Origin: an uncultured Eubacteriales bacterium
GTDB taxonomy: Bacteria > Bacillota > Clostridia > Oscillospirales > Acutalibacteraceae
Assembly (NCBI GenBank): GCA_934486915.1
Contig: CAKSRC010000005.1
Span: 1 to 57,328, forward strand
Reading direction: 5' to 3'
DNA: 57,328 nt
Shown here one piece after another: positions 49,584-57,328 of this stretch (the first letter of the stretch is position 1; every line of letters begins with the position of its first letter). The translations under genes and the position numbers were made by a program. Below the pieces are notes generated by a model. The model was not told the origin of the DNA. It ran no database searches and saw only the letters and a program-made list of their open reading frames with translations.

Positions 49584-50819
49584 GTGAAAAGGTATAAGAA
49601 ATCAAAACGAATAAACATAAAAAAATTTTTTAAAGGTTTTTCAATACTGTCCTTGGTATGTAGTATAAGTATAATGCTTTGTTCGGCGACTATATACTAT
49701 AAATTTCCAAACGAGTTTAAGGCGACATCAAATGAAAATTTTACATTTGAGTCTATTGTGCCTATTATGGCGAAAACCGACACGGCAAAAGAGAGTATAG
49801 AAACCGAGTCTAAAACCAATAGGTGTAAAAATTGCACTGCAAACATCAAACTTTTGAATATTATTCCCGTTAAGGATGTAAATATTGAGATTGTAGATAA
49901 GACTAAATTAATTCCATGCGGAAATCCGTTTGGGGTAAAGATTTTTACACAAGGAGTAATGATAGTTGGAATATCAGATATTAAAACAGACGATGCAGTT
50001 GTAAACCCTGCTAAAGCTGCGGGACTTAAAAAGGGAGATATTATCCTTAGTATTAACAGCCAAGAGGTTGAAAGTAATGAGGATATACTTAATATAGTAA
50101 AACAAAGTGAAGGAAATCAGCTTAATATAAACGTTAGGAGAAATAATTTAGTATTTGATGTAAAACTAACTCCTGTCAAATCTTCATCAGATCAAACTTA
50201 TAAGGTTGGTTTATGGGTAAGGGACAGTTCCGCAGGTATAGGAACAATGACGTTTTTTGATCCAAACACAAATACTTTTGCGGGTTTAGGTCACGGCATT
50301 TGTGATATAGATACGGGTGAATTATTGCCCCTTTCTCATGGAGATATTATGAGGGCAGATATTAATGGAGTTATTAAAGGGGAAAAGGGCTCTCCCGGGG
50401 AATTAAGGGGCTGTTTTACAAATAATGAGGTTATAGGGACGCTTAAATCAAACAGTTTTGCAGGAGTCAAGGGGGTACTTAATGATTGCCCTACCAATAA
50501 TGCTCCATTAGATATCGCAATGAAGCAGGAAGTGAAGGAAGGACAAGCTAAAATACTAACAACGGTATCACAAGATGGCCCTAAGTACTATGATATAGAG
50601 ATATTAAGCATCAACTATAATGAAAACCTTCCAAGTAAAAACATGGTAATTTCTATAACTGATGAAGAATTGCTTGAAATTACGGGTGGAATAGTACAAG
50701 GAATGTCAGGAAGTCCAATAATACAAAATGAAAAAATTGTTGGGGCGGTTACCCATGTATTTGTAAACGAGCCTAAAAAGGGCTATGGCATATTTATTGA
50801 GAATATGCTTAGCAATTAA
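49584..50819 (+). CDS. spoIVB: SpoIVB peptidase, S55 family
   Basis: Forespore-made signalling protease that cuts SpoIVFA to trigger sigma-K. In 411 residues a signal/anchor (about 20-41) is followed by a PDZ domain (AAGLKKGDIILSINSQEV near 147-164). The S55 peptidase has His near 237 (GLGHGICD) and the nucleophile Ser in GMSGSP (about S375). GTG 49584 follows GAGGTGAT. It stands directly upstream of spo0A, a conserved arrangement in Clostridia and Bacilli. A BofC-like protein is encoded at 30969-31292. Confidence 0.95.
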   Translation: MKRYKKSKRINIKKFFKGFSILSLVCSISIMLCSATIYYKFPNEFKATSNENFTFESIVPIMAKTDTAKESIETESKTNRCKNCTANIKLLNIIPVKDVNIEIVDKTKLIPCGNPFGVKIFTQGVMIVGISDIKTDDAVVNPAKAAGLKKGDIILSINSQEVESNEDILNIVKQSEGNQLNINVRRNNLVFDVKLTPVKSSSDQTYKVGLWVRDSSAGIGTMTFFDPNTNTFAGLGHGICDIDTGELLPLSHGDIMRADINGVIKGEKGSPGELRGCFTNNEVIGTLKSNSFAGVKGVLNDCPTNNAPLDIAMKQEVKEGQAKILTTVSQDGPKYYDIEILSINYNENLPSKNMVISITDEELLEITGGIVQGMSGSPIIQNEKIVGAVTHVFVNEPKKGYGIFIENMLSN

Positions 50820-50859
50820 CTTAGAATTATGTTTATAAGAAAATTGAATAATTATAATT

Positions 50860-50898
50860 AAAGCTGAGGAATAATAATTGTTTTCTCAGCTTTTAAGT
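50860..50898 (+). terminator. spoIVB terminator
   Basis: AAAGCTGAG pairs with CTCAGCTTT around 16 bases, followed by T-rich DNA. Confidence 0.7.
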
Positions 50899-51002
50899 TT
50901 TGTTTTAATTTATTTATTGAATAATAGACAGTATATTCAGTTTATAGTAAAAATATTAAAATAATACACTTGATATTGAGGTTATTTTTTGGCAAAATAG
51001 AG

Positions 51003-51039
51003 AATATGTAAAAAACTGGTAATTGTCTATTTACATATT
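51003..51039. promoter_or_regulatory. 10-bp dyad over the spo0A -35 region
   Basis: AATATGTAAA (51003-51012) and TTTACATATT (51030-51039) are perfect inverted copies 17 bases apart, centre to centre about 27. The right arm contains the -35 TTTACA. No known operator matches, so this is a candidate regulator site. Confidence 0.4.
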
Positions 51040-51058
51040 TACCAATATATGGTATTAT
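51030..51058 (+). promoter_or_regulatory. spo0A promoter
   Basis: TTTACA (51030-51035), 17-base spacer, TATTAT (51053-51058); TATAAT at 51056-51061 is an alternative. The start is near 51065. No convincing sigma-H or 0A box was seen. Confidence 0.5.
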
Positions 51059-51093
51059 AATATCAATGAAATACATAAGCCGGAGGAATAAAC

Positions 51094-51882
51094 ATGGAAA
51101 ATAAATTAAAAGTTTTGATTGCAGAAAATTGTGAAGAATTTAGTAAAGAAAGCAATGATATATTGAATCAATATGGATTGGAACCAATATTTGCTCCAAA
51201 GGATGGATTTAAAGTTTTAGAAATCATAGAGGAAGTACGTCCTGATGTTGTATTAATAGATTTGTTTATGCCCCAAATTGATGCAATAGGGGTCATGAAG
51301 CATATAAGTAATAATCCAAAGTTGAAAAAGCCTATATTTATAGTGTTATCGAATTTCGACAGTCCAAGAATCGAAAAGGAAGCATTAGGTGAAGGTGCCG
51401 ACTATTTTGTAATAAAACCGTTTAACACTAAAGATCTATGCGAGAGAATTATTAAGTTAAATGAAGAAAAAAATATAAATAAGAAGGCGAAATTAGCTAT
51501 GTATTCAATAAATGATCTTTCAAATGGTGATATAGAAGTCAAGGTAACTGAAATTTTACATCAAATAGGAGTACCGGCTCACATAAAAGGATATCACTAT
51601 TTAAGAAATTCAATTATAATGTCAGTTGAGAATCCTGACATTATAAATGCAGTCACAAAGCAACTATATCCTTCAGTTGCTAAGGAATTTAACACCACAT
51701 CATCAAGAGTTGAAAGAGCTATAAGACACGCAATTGAAGTGGCTTGGGATAGGGGAGATGTCGATATACTAAATTCCTACTTTGGATACACAATCCATAA
51801 CGGAAGAGGAAAACCGACCAATTCCGAATTCATTGCCATGATTAGTGATAAATTGCGTCTACAACTTAAAACAGCTTGCTAA
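51094..51882 (+). CDS. spo0A: stage 0 sporulation response regulator Spo0A
   Basis: Master regulator of sporulation. A 262-residue receiver plus DNA-binding protein. The phosphorylated Asp is D56 (VLIDLFMPQ), with the receiver Thr/Ser and Lys (SNFDSP...VIKPF) in place. The C-terminal sigma-A-contacting domain shows SVAKEFNTTSSRVERAIRHAI near 200-220 (recognition helix) and SYFGYTIHNGRGKPTNSEFI. ATG 51094 follows GGAGGAAT. As in other Clostridia, no phosphorelay proteins are adjacent; orphan kinases would phosphorylate it directly. Confidence 0.97.
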   Translation: MENKLKVLIAENCEEFSKESNDILNQYGLEPIFAPKDGFKVLEIIEEVRPDVVLIDLFMPQIDAIGVMKHISNNPKLKKPIFIVLSNFDSPRIEKEALGEGADYFVIKPFNTKDLCERIIKLNEEKNINKKAKLAMYSINDLSNGDIEVKVTEILHQIGVPAHIKGYHYLRNSIIMSVENPDIINAVTKQLYPSVAKEFNTTSSRVERAIRHAIEVAWDRGDVDILNSYFGYTIHNGRGKPTNSEFIAMISDKLRLQLKTAC

Positions 51883-51936
51883 TAACTATATAATAACTCC
51901 AATATATATATTACATATAACCTCAAATAACAGCTT

Positions 51937-51979
51937 AGGCTTTCGCTATGGTTTGAATAACTAATGGCGAAGGCCTTTT
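51937..51979 (+). terminator. spo0A terminator
   Basis: AGGCTTTCGC pairs with GCGAAGGCCT around a 26-base imperfect stem-loop, followed by TTTTG. Confidence 0.7.
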
Positions 51980-51993
51980 GCTATATAACAAAG

Positions 51994-52048
51994 AAACACC
52001 CATTTATGGTTTATTTTTAATTTAAAAATAAGCCTACAAATGGGTGTT
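51994..52048 (-). terminator. 55-base stem-loop, likely terminator of the DUF1540 gene
   Basis: The outer stem AAACACCCATTT/AAATGGGTGTT and an inner GGTTTATTTTT/AAAAATAAGCC form one long hairpin separated by a 2-3 base bulge. It lies 33 bases after the stop of the minus-strand 54-codon gene and its minus-strand 3' side reads TTTCTTTG. Confidence 0.5.
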
Positions 52049-52080
52049 GTGTATTAATTTAAATTGATTTTAACTCTGAC

Positions 52081-52245
52081 TTATTTTAATTCAAAAGATT
52101 CACAGTCTACACATTGTTTCATAGTAGGATTTTGCTCGTGTGTTCCTATTTTAACTTCGTTTAGAGAGCAGTAATTTTCAGTATCACAGTGATTTCTGCA
52201 TTGTTCAACGCTGCATTTGATAGAAGAGTTATAATTCTTATTCAT
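52081..52245 (-). CDS. DUF1540 domain protein
   Basis: A 54-residue Cys-rich protein: MNKNYNSSIKCSVEQCRNHC with further Cys later (NYCSLNE, QCVDCESFE). Six Cys in the pattern C-x4-C-x3-C followed by others and an N-terminal hydrophobic IKCSV fit DUF1540, small clostridial spore or wall-linked proteins. GAGGTG lies ahead of ATG 52245. Too short for most ORF callers. Transcribed opposite to spo0A. Function unknown. Confidence 0.75.
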   Translation of the reverse strand: MNKNYNSSIKCSVEQCRNHCDTENYCSLNEVKIGTHEQNPTMKQCVDCESFELK

Positions 52246-52351
52246 TTCAATACACCTCATACTTAATTTTATTAAATTTTGCCGGGGTTACTAGCCGACT
52301 TTATTATTATCTTCACAATAAAATTAAATATTCACTATGGAAATTTTTTAT

Positions 52352-53725
52352 TTAAAAAGAAGGTTTGTATTCTTGTAGTGTAAGGTCGATATCCATTTGT
52401 TGACCATTTCTTACAACTGTAAATTTAGCATTTTCGCCTACTTTTAATTTATCTTCTATAGCTTGAAAATCAGTTGCGCTGCTGACAGCTTGAGAGTTTA
52501 CGGCAATAATTTTATCTGCTTGCTTGAATCCTGCACTTTCGGCAGCCGAGCCACTGTCTACCTTGGAAATATATACGCCCATATCAGGTACACCATACAT
52601 AATAGCCTGCTGCATTGTTGTTACCTCTACCAATGTCATTTGAAGATCTACTCTTCCTCTTATATATCCATAGGTGTTAAGCTCTTGAGTAATGATTTTA
52701 ACTTCATTTGAAGGAATAGCAAAACCTAGACCTTCTATACCGGTACCTGATGATTTTGCAACAACCAATCCAATTAATTCTCCGTCTGAATTAAATAATC
52801 CGCCGCCTGAGTTTCCGGGGTTTATAGCAGCGTTAGTTTGAAGTAAGTTCATAACTTCGCCATCAATGCTTATATCTCTATTAAGGGAGCTTATGATACC
52901 CTCGGTGACAGTACCGCCGAGCTCACCCAATGGATTTCCTATTGCTATTGCACATTCGCCAACTTGCAATGAGTCTGAGTCACCGAATACAGCTGCAGTA
53001 AGACCTGTTGCCTCTATTTTAACTAAAGCAATATCAGTTTTGGAGTCGGTTGATATAAGTTTACCTTCAAAGGACTGACCGTTTCTTAATTTTACGGTTA
53101 TTTTTTGAGCTCCGTCTATTACGTGGTTGTTTGTAGCTATATATCCGTCTGCGCTTATAATTACTCCACTTCCAGCACCTTCTGTTATATATTGGCGGAA
53201 CCTGCTGTCCGTTGAAGCCACTTCAGTGGTGATTTCTACTACGGAGTCAGCTACATTATTTACAACTTCAGCGACATTGGTTTTGGGAGTTTGATTGCTT
53301 GAATCTTTGCTTGAGCTTGTAATTTGCAATGGGTTTACTATTTTGCGTTTTGCTAAGTTATAGCCTAATACACCTCCGCCTATACCTAATATTGAGGATA
53401 AGACGATGCATACAACCAAAGTTACAATTACCATGTTTTTGGTTTTTGAGCCTTTTTGTTTGTTTTCCTTAGGAGTTTCCTCAGTTTCAGGTGATGATGA
53501 GTCCTCATTTGATATGTTTGTTTGCTCTTTTAAGTCTTCTTCATTTAATGGAGTTTCCTTAATTTCCTCTTCGTGGGGAGTGTTTAATGATTCATTTTCT
53601 TTTGGCTTTTCTTGGGGGATTTTTTCTTCTTCTTTTTTACTGTTGATTATTTCAGATTCCATTTCTTTGATTTTGGCATCAATATTTTCGCTGCCTTCAT
53701 TGGGTATGTTTTTTTTATCATCCAT
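52352..53725 (-). CDS. htrA: HtrA/DegP-type serine protease
   Basis: Trypsin-fold quality-control protease of the cell surface, 457 residues. It opens with about 95 acidic, Glu/Pro/Ser-rich cytoplasmic residues, longer than in most HtrA, then a membrane helix (about 97-122). The triad is His in NNHVIDGAQ near 202, Asp in DIALVKIEA near 231 and Ser in NPGNSGGGLF near 312. One C-terminal PDZ domain (YISKVDSGSAAESAGFKQAD) follows. ATG 53725 follows GGAGG. The substrate set is unknown. Confidence 0.93.
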   Translation of the reverse strand: MDDKKNIPNEGSENIDAKIKEMESEIINSKKEEEKIPQEKPKENESLNTPHEEEIKETPLNEEDLKEQTNISNEDSSSPETEETPKENKQKGSKTKNMVIVTLVVCIVLSSILGIGGGVLGYNLAKRKIVNPLQITSSSKDSSNQTPKTNVAEVVNNVADSVVEITTEVASTDSRFRQYITEGAGSGVIISADGYIATNNHVIDGAQKITVKLRNGQSFEGKLISTDSKTDIALVKIEATGLTAAVFGDSDSLQVGECAIAIGNPLGELGGTVTEGIISSLNRDISIDGEVMNLLQTNAAINPGNSGGGLFNSDGELIGLVVAKSSGTGIEGLGFAIPSNEVKIITQELNTYGYIRGRVDLQMTLVEVTTMQQAIMYGVPDMGVYISKVDSGSAAESAGFKQADKIIAVNSQAVSSATDFQAIEDKLKVGENAKFTVVRNGQQMDIDLTLQEYKPSF

Positions 53726-53793
53726 GTTTTCAAACCTCCAATAATAAAATTTTTAAAAATTGATATATAAAATATCTTTAATTTTATAAAATG

Positions 53794-53822
53794 ATTATAT
53801 ATAATTATTTTATAAAAATCAA
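53794..53822 (-). promoter_or_regulatory. htrA promoter
   Basis: On the minus strand TTGATT (53817-53822), 17-base spacer and perfect TATAAT (53794-53799). The start is near 53787. Confidence 0.65.
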
Positions 53823-53848
53823 ATGGTAAACAAAAGGAGATATAAAAT

Positions 53849-54343
53849 TTGCAATATGTAGTTCACACATTTAAGCCTATTTATAATGAGGATTCCAAAA
53901 TATTAATATTGGGCACAATGCCATCACCAAAATCGCGTGAGTATAACTTTTATTATTCCCATCCTCAAAATCGTTTTTGGAGAATACTTGCGGATATATT
54001 AAACCAAGATTGTCCTAAGACGAATATAGAAAAAGAAGATTTTGTGTTGAAAAATCATATTGCCTTGTGGGACGTACTAAAATCGTGCAACATAGAGGGT
54101 GCGGACGATAGTAGTATTAAAAATCCTGAGGTTAATGATATCATGCCTATTTTGAAGTCAAGTAATATACAAAGAATATTTACGACCGGCAGGAAAGCGA
54201 CTCAATTATATAAGAAATATTGCTTAAAAAACGTTGGATTGGAGTCTTTTTATTTACCATCGACCAGTCCTGCCAACTGCAAGAATTATAATTATGATAC
54301 TCTTAAAGAGGAATACAAGGTTATAATAAAATATTTAAAATAG
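53849..54343 (+). CDS. DNA-deoxyinosine glycosylase (uracil-DNA glycosylase superfamily, family 6)
   Basis: Repair enzyme that removes hypoxanthine from DNA, by family. In 164 residues ILGTMPSPKSREYNFYYSHP near 25-44 is the signature including the active-site Asn-rich loop, then NRFWRIL, HIALWDVLKSC near 68 and the LPSTSPAN motif near 130. The TTG start at 53849 has AAAGGAG upstream. Single domain of normal length. It is divergent from htrA and convergent with the phosphatase gene. Confidence 0.85.
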   Translation: MQYVVHTFKPIYNEDSKILILGTMPSPKSREYNFYYSHPQNRFWRILADILNQDCPKTNIEKEDFVLKNHIALWDVLKSCNIEGADDSSIKNPEVNDIMPILKSSNIQRIFTTGRKATQLYKKYCLKNVGLESFYLPSTSPANCKNYNYDTLKEEYKVIIKYLK

Positions 54344-54345
54344 CT

Positions 54346-56784
54346 TTAAATAATAAATGTATTTATGTTGTGACCCTTTTCATATTTATACTCTGTTTTC
54401 CTTGAAATCTTTTTGATAAGGTGAATACCGAGACCGCCGACTTTTCTTTTTTCGGCAGATAGGGAGATATCAGGATTATCCAAACTATCCGGATTGAATG
54501 GGAAACTCGAATCAATAATAACGATTTTACTATAGTCATTAAATGACTCAAGGTAGAGTTCAATAAAGGATTGTCTTTTTGAACCGTGTTTTATTATATT
54601 AGTAAGGGCCTCTTCGATTGTTAATAATACAAAATATCCTCGCTTAACGGAATTTTTATTAATGAATGAATTGAGCTCTTCAAGGCAATTTTTTAAGGAA
54701 TCGCTATTATTAAGTATTTTACGATAAAAATTATTTTTTTTAATTCTTAATGTAGCTATGGTTATATCATTGCTGTCATCGTTGCGTTTATAGGTTACTG
54801 AAACATCGTGAAGTATAGTTGAACATAGTTCATTTGCGGAAGCTTGCTGAATACGCTTTACTAAATTCATAATATTCTCCTCAGTTATATTTTTGCCTAA
54901 AAGAGAATTATAAGACATTAAACCACTTGAATATAAAACTAATACCTCACCTGGAACCATGTTATAACAAAAAGTTTTATATCCGGGTTCTTTACTTACT
55001 CCTAAGGCGGAAGTTTTTATATTTTCTAGTTTTCTAACAGTATCGTCTAATTTAACAATAGGTGAAAAATACCCTGCTGTACAGTAACTTAATTTGTAAT
55101 TTTGTAAATCTAAAAATCCTATAACTGCTTTCACAAAGGTATTTTCTTTATTTCTTTCCAATATGCTTTTATTGGCCTTTTTCATTGCTTCTGCTGGGGT
55201 AGAGGATGATTTTGCGATAGACTCCATCATACCCTTGATGTATGAAATAAACAGCGCAGCGCTTACTCCTGAATCGGAGACTTCTCCAATTATAAAGGCT
55301 AATTTAGCGGAATCGGTAAAGAAGTAATTGTAAAAGTTTGTGCCGGCATTTTTAGACTGCTTAGTAATTGCTGAGACATCGATATTTGGGCACTTAATTA
55401 CTTCTTCAGGTATAGCAGACTTAATTGCATTGGAAATTTCTTTTCTGTTTAGTTCTTGTTGAGTCCTTGCGGATTCTATAGCTATTTGGTTAATGCTTTC
55501 GTATAATGATGCAGAGACATTATTAACTATTTCTGCCAATTCTGCAATTTCGTCATTATTTTCGATTTTTATGGGTTGATAAAAACTATTTGTGCCCATA
55601 TGTTTTATGCCGTATGAAAGCTTGTCCAGGGAATCAGTTATAGATTCTGTCAACTTTTTTGAAAGGTATATGCTTAAAACAGTCATTATTGCAAGCACAC
55701 TAATCGAGATGGCTATAAATATTATTATTTTATTATTAAGGTTTTCGTTTATAGACTTTGAAAAATTAGATATAAAATTATCTATATTACTTATACTTGC
55801 GTTCATAATAGATTGATCCGATACAAAGCATATTACCCAATCATTAATGCCCAGGTTTGTATAACTGATTGCAACATCATCAACGTCCTTGGTATAAATT
55901 TCATTTGAATTTTGCGATAAATCGCAGGCTTCGATAATTTTTTTATTTTTATCATTATTTGATGATAGGCTGCTTGTGTCAGCTGAGTCGGAATCCATAA
56001 TAACATTTCCGTTTTTGTCGATTATTAAATAATTTAAGAAACGTTTTTGGGATGAATTATTTAGGTGGCCTTGACCTGAAATTGACCGCTGGATAAATGA
56101 AAGATCCTCAAAATCAATACCAACGGCACCAAGAAATTTTCCGCTTGAATCATAAACCCCTTTACTGCAGGTTATAATATTTTTTCCTGTGATTAGGTCG
56201 TTATAAGGGTAGCTCCATACTATATCATTAGTATTTTTGGCTTCTTGGTACCATTCTCTTTGGCGGATATCGAGATTATTGAATTTATTGTCTGAAGATG
56301 TTATATCAGTGTCAAGGAAAAGTCCGGATTCGGAACAATAGTAGATATTTGCATTATCAAAAACCGAGGAATCAAGGAATCCCAAAAATGTCTCCAATGG
56401 ATAAATCATGCTTAGCTCATCTTTTATATCACTGTATTTAACGCCGGGCATTAGGTTGTAATTGTCACCTGTTTTATAAGAATTAGCATTATTATATAGG
56501 TTGGATGCAGATTTGGTTAAATCATTTAAATCGTCGGATAATAGGTGTATGCGATCGTTCTTTTCTTGTATAAATAGATTGGTATATTCATAGATGGCTT
56601 TTTCTGAAAGACCTTTATAATTATTTTGGGTCTCTTCTAAAACTGAGCTTTTAAGACTTGTATTTTCAGCCTCAAATTGATTTTTAAATTGAAAAAATAT
56701 GATCAAAAATACAACAACAAATACTATCATACAAACGGTTAAGACATATGATACAATAGATAGGATTTTTTTACCAATAGTCAT
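54346..56784 (-). CDS. SpoIIE/RsbU-type phosphatase with Cache sensor, HAMP and RsbW-like ATPase domain
   Basis: Membrane sensor phosphatase, 812 residues from ATG 56784 (GGTGGT six bases upstream; ATG 56820 would be near-leaderless). Two membrane helices (about 10-32 and 356-378) flank an extracytoplasmic dCache-like domain, followed by HAMP (about 380-440). The PP2C SpoIIE domain (about 460-670) shows NFYNYFFTDS, GEVSDSGVSAALF and TIATLRIK. A C-terminal HATPase domain (about 690-812) has EEALTNIIKHG and GGLGIHLIKKI. Phosphatase and kinase activities toward STAS proteins are both plausible in one chain. Signal and partner unknown. Confidence 0.88.
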   Translation of the reverse strand: MTIGKKILSIVSYVLTVCMIVFVVVFLIIFFQFKNQFEAENTSLKSSVLEETQNNYKGLSEKAIYEYTNLFIQEKNDRIHLLSDDLNDLTKSASNLYNNANSYKTGDNYNLMPGVKYSDIKDELSMIYPLETFLGFLDSSVFDNANIYYCSESGLFLDTDITSSDNKFNNLDIRQREWYQEAKNTNDIVWSYPYNDLITGKNIITCSKGVYDSSGKFLGAVGIDFEDLSFIQRSISGQGHLNNSSQKRFLNYLIIDKNGNVIMDSDSADTSSLSSNNDKNKKIIEACDLSQNSNEIYTKDVDDVAISYTNLGINDWVICFVSDQSIMNASISNIDNFISNFSKSINENLNNKIIIFIAISISVLAIMTVLSIYLSKKLTESITDSLDKLSYGIKHMGTNSFYQPIKIENNDEIAELAEIVNNVSASLYESINQIAIESARTQQELNRKEISNAIKSAIPEEVIKCPNIDVSAITKQSKNAGTNFYNYFFTDSAKLAFIIGEVSDSGVSAALFISYIKGMMESIAKSSSTPAEAMKKANKSILERNKENTFVKAVIGFLDLQNYKLSYCTAGYFSPIVKLDDTVRKLENIKTSALGVSKEPGYKTFCYNMVPGEVLVLYSSGLMSYNSLLGKNITEENIMNLVKRIQQASANELCSTILHDVSVTYKRNDDSNDITIATLRIKKNNFYRKILNNSDSLKNCLEELNSFINKNSVKRGYFVLLTIEEALTNIIKHGSKRQSFIELYLESFNDYSKIVIIDSSFPFNPDSLDNPDISLSAEKRKVGGLGIHLIKKISRKTEYKYEKGHNINTFII

Positions 56785-56830
56785 ACATACACCACCTATA
56801 TTTATACTATTTATATTCATAATATGTATT

Positions 56831-56859
56831 ATTATATATTATTTGTGGAAAAATGACAA
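56831..56859 (-). promoter_or_regulatory. promoter of the SpoIIE-type phosphatase gene
   Basis: On the minus strand TTGTCA (56854-56859), 17-base spacer and perfect TATAAT (56831-56836). The start near 56824 supports the start codon at 56784. Confidence 0.7.
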
Positions 56860-57013
56860 TAGAGAAAGTTTAGGGTTAAGCAAATGTTAATTTGTATTGA
56901 TTTAACTAAGATAATGTTTATTGATAGACCGCTTATCTTGGGGCTATAATTATCTAACATAGGTGGTTATATGTCAAATTTGTTATAGTAATTATTATAT
57001 GTTTTTATTTTTC

Positions 57014-57042
57014 TTGAAAGCTTGTAGCTTATCTGGTAAAAT
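57014..57042 (+). promoter_or_regulatory. asnB promoter
   Basis: TTGAAA (57014-57019), 17 bases, TAAAAT (57037-57042). The start is near 57049, 29 bases before the ATG. Confidence 0.6.
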
Positions 57043-57077
57043 ATAAATATTAGAGTAAAAAAAGGAGATAATCGAAA

Positions 57078-57328
57078 ATGTGCGGATTATGTGGCTTTAC
57101 AGGCCAAATTGTAGATAGAGATGAAGTTTTAAAATCAATGACGGATGCCATTATACATAGAGGGCCGGATAGTGCCGGATATTATTGTGATGACGATATA
57201 TCTATGGGCTTTAGAAGGCTTAGTATTATAGACCTAGATTATGGAAGCCAACCTATTTTTAATGAAGATAAGAGCCTTGTATTGATGTTTAACGGCGAAA
57301 TCTATAACTATAAAGAGTTAAGAGAAGA
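57078..57328 (+). CDS. asnB: asparagine synthase (glutamine-hydrolysing), partial
   Basis: Only the first 83 codons are in the window; the gene continues past the right edge. The mature enzyme makes asparagine from aspartate and glutamine. MCGLCGFTGQ has the Cys2 nucleophile of a class II glutamine amidotransferase once Met is removed. HRGPDSAGYY near 32 and FRRLSIIDLDYGSQPIFNED near 49-68 and NGEIYNYKELRE follow, all as in AsnB. AAAGGAG is at 57061-57067. Whether the synthase domain is intact cannot be seen. Confidence 0.93.
   Translation, partial: MCGLCGFTGQIVDRDEVLKSMTDAIIHRGPDSAGYYCDDDISMGFRRLSIIDLDYGSQPIFNEDKSLVLMFNGEIYNYKELRE

Noticed and set aside
1..57328. CRISPR arrays, rRNA and tRNA genes, integrase or intact transposase
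   Set aside because: None were seen; the only mobile-element trace is the solo inverted repeat at 1418-1460.

Overview
The window is AT-rich DNA from an endospore-forming, anaerobic member of the Firmicutes, most likely class Clostridia (an Oscillospirales/Ruminococcaceae-like lineage is my guess). The signs are Spo0A, SpoIVB, SpoIIID, SpoVS, a BofC-type protein, a spore-photoproduct-lyase-like protein, RNase Y with YmdB, the DarA/HolB/RicT block, a full Rnf operon, frequent TTG starts and strong AGGAGG-type ribosome sites. No rRNA, tRNA, CRISPR array or intact transposase was seen.

Layout. (1) 1-1460: two small accessory genes, a Vat-type streptogramin acetyltransferase and an MmcQ/YjbR-like protein. 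They share leader and trailer repeats and end at an IS3-like inverted-repeat scar. (2) 1516-7107, minus strand: an envelope operon with two tandem copies of a YbhN-type membrane protein plus family 2 glycosyltransferase module, then two small proteins and a flavodoxin. (3) 7333-14392: apbE, a NusG-II protein, a Gx-type membrane protein and rnfCDGEAB, forming one energy-conservation operon. (4) 14393-17054: a likely small RNA, a sodium symporter and two unusual secreted acidic peptides. (5) 17068-19109: primosome loaders DnaI and DnaD. (6) 19255-25835: a DUF3789-like micro-ORF, an SPL-like radical SAM protein, a CinA N-terminal protein, STAS, a hypothetical, RecQ and a G5/3D cell-wall protein. 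(7) 26020-30694, minus strand: spoIIID with a sigma-E-type promoter, an unknown 444-residue protein, spoVS, ymdB and rny. (8) 30969-37236: BofC-like protein, a class A PBP and hom-thrB-lysC. (9) 37300-37446: a compact structured RNA candidate. (10) 37727-49382: murA, yycJ, rlmH, a PLP decarboxylase-like protein, darA, holB, ricT, the L21-Prp-L27 operon, obg, mrnC, yitT and a DUF308/permuted-papain fusion. (11) 49584-57328: spoIVB, spo0A, a DUF1540 protein, htrA, a deoxyinosine glycosylase, a SpoIIE-type phosphatase and the start of asnB.

How the genes work together. ApbE should attach FMN to RnfD and RnfG, which carry flavinylation motifs, so the Rnf operon carries its own maturation enzyme. 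Prp should trim the N-terminal extension of L27 encoded beside it. Spo0A, SpoIIID, SpoIVB, SpoVS and the BofC-type protein span sporulation initiation, mother-cell regulation and signalling between compartments.

The least explained items are the two-cassette repeat architecture at the left edge, the RNA at 37300-37446, the promoter-hairpin-terminator RNA at 14571-14667, the secreted peptides at 16477-17054, the DUF308/papain-like fusion and the 444-residue protein between spoIIID and spoVS. All family calls come from reading the sequence; no database search was run.
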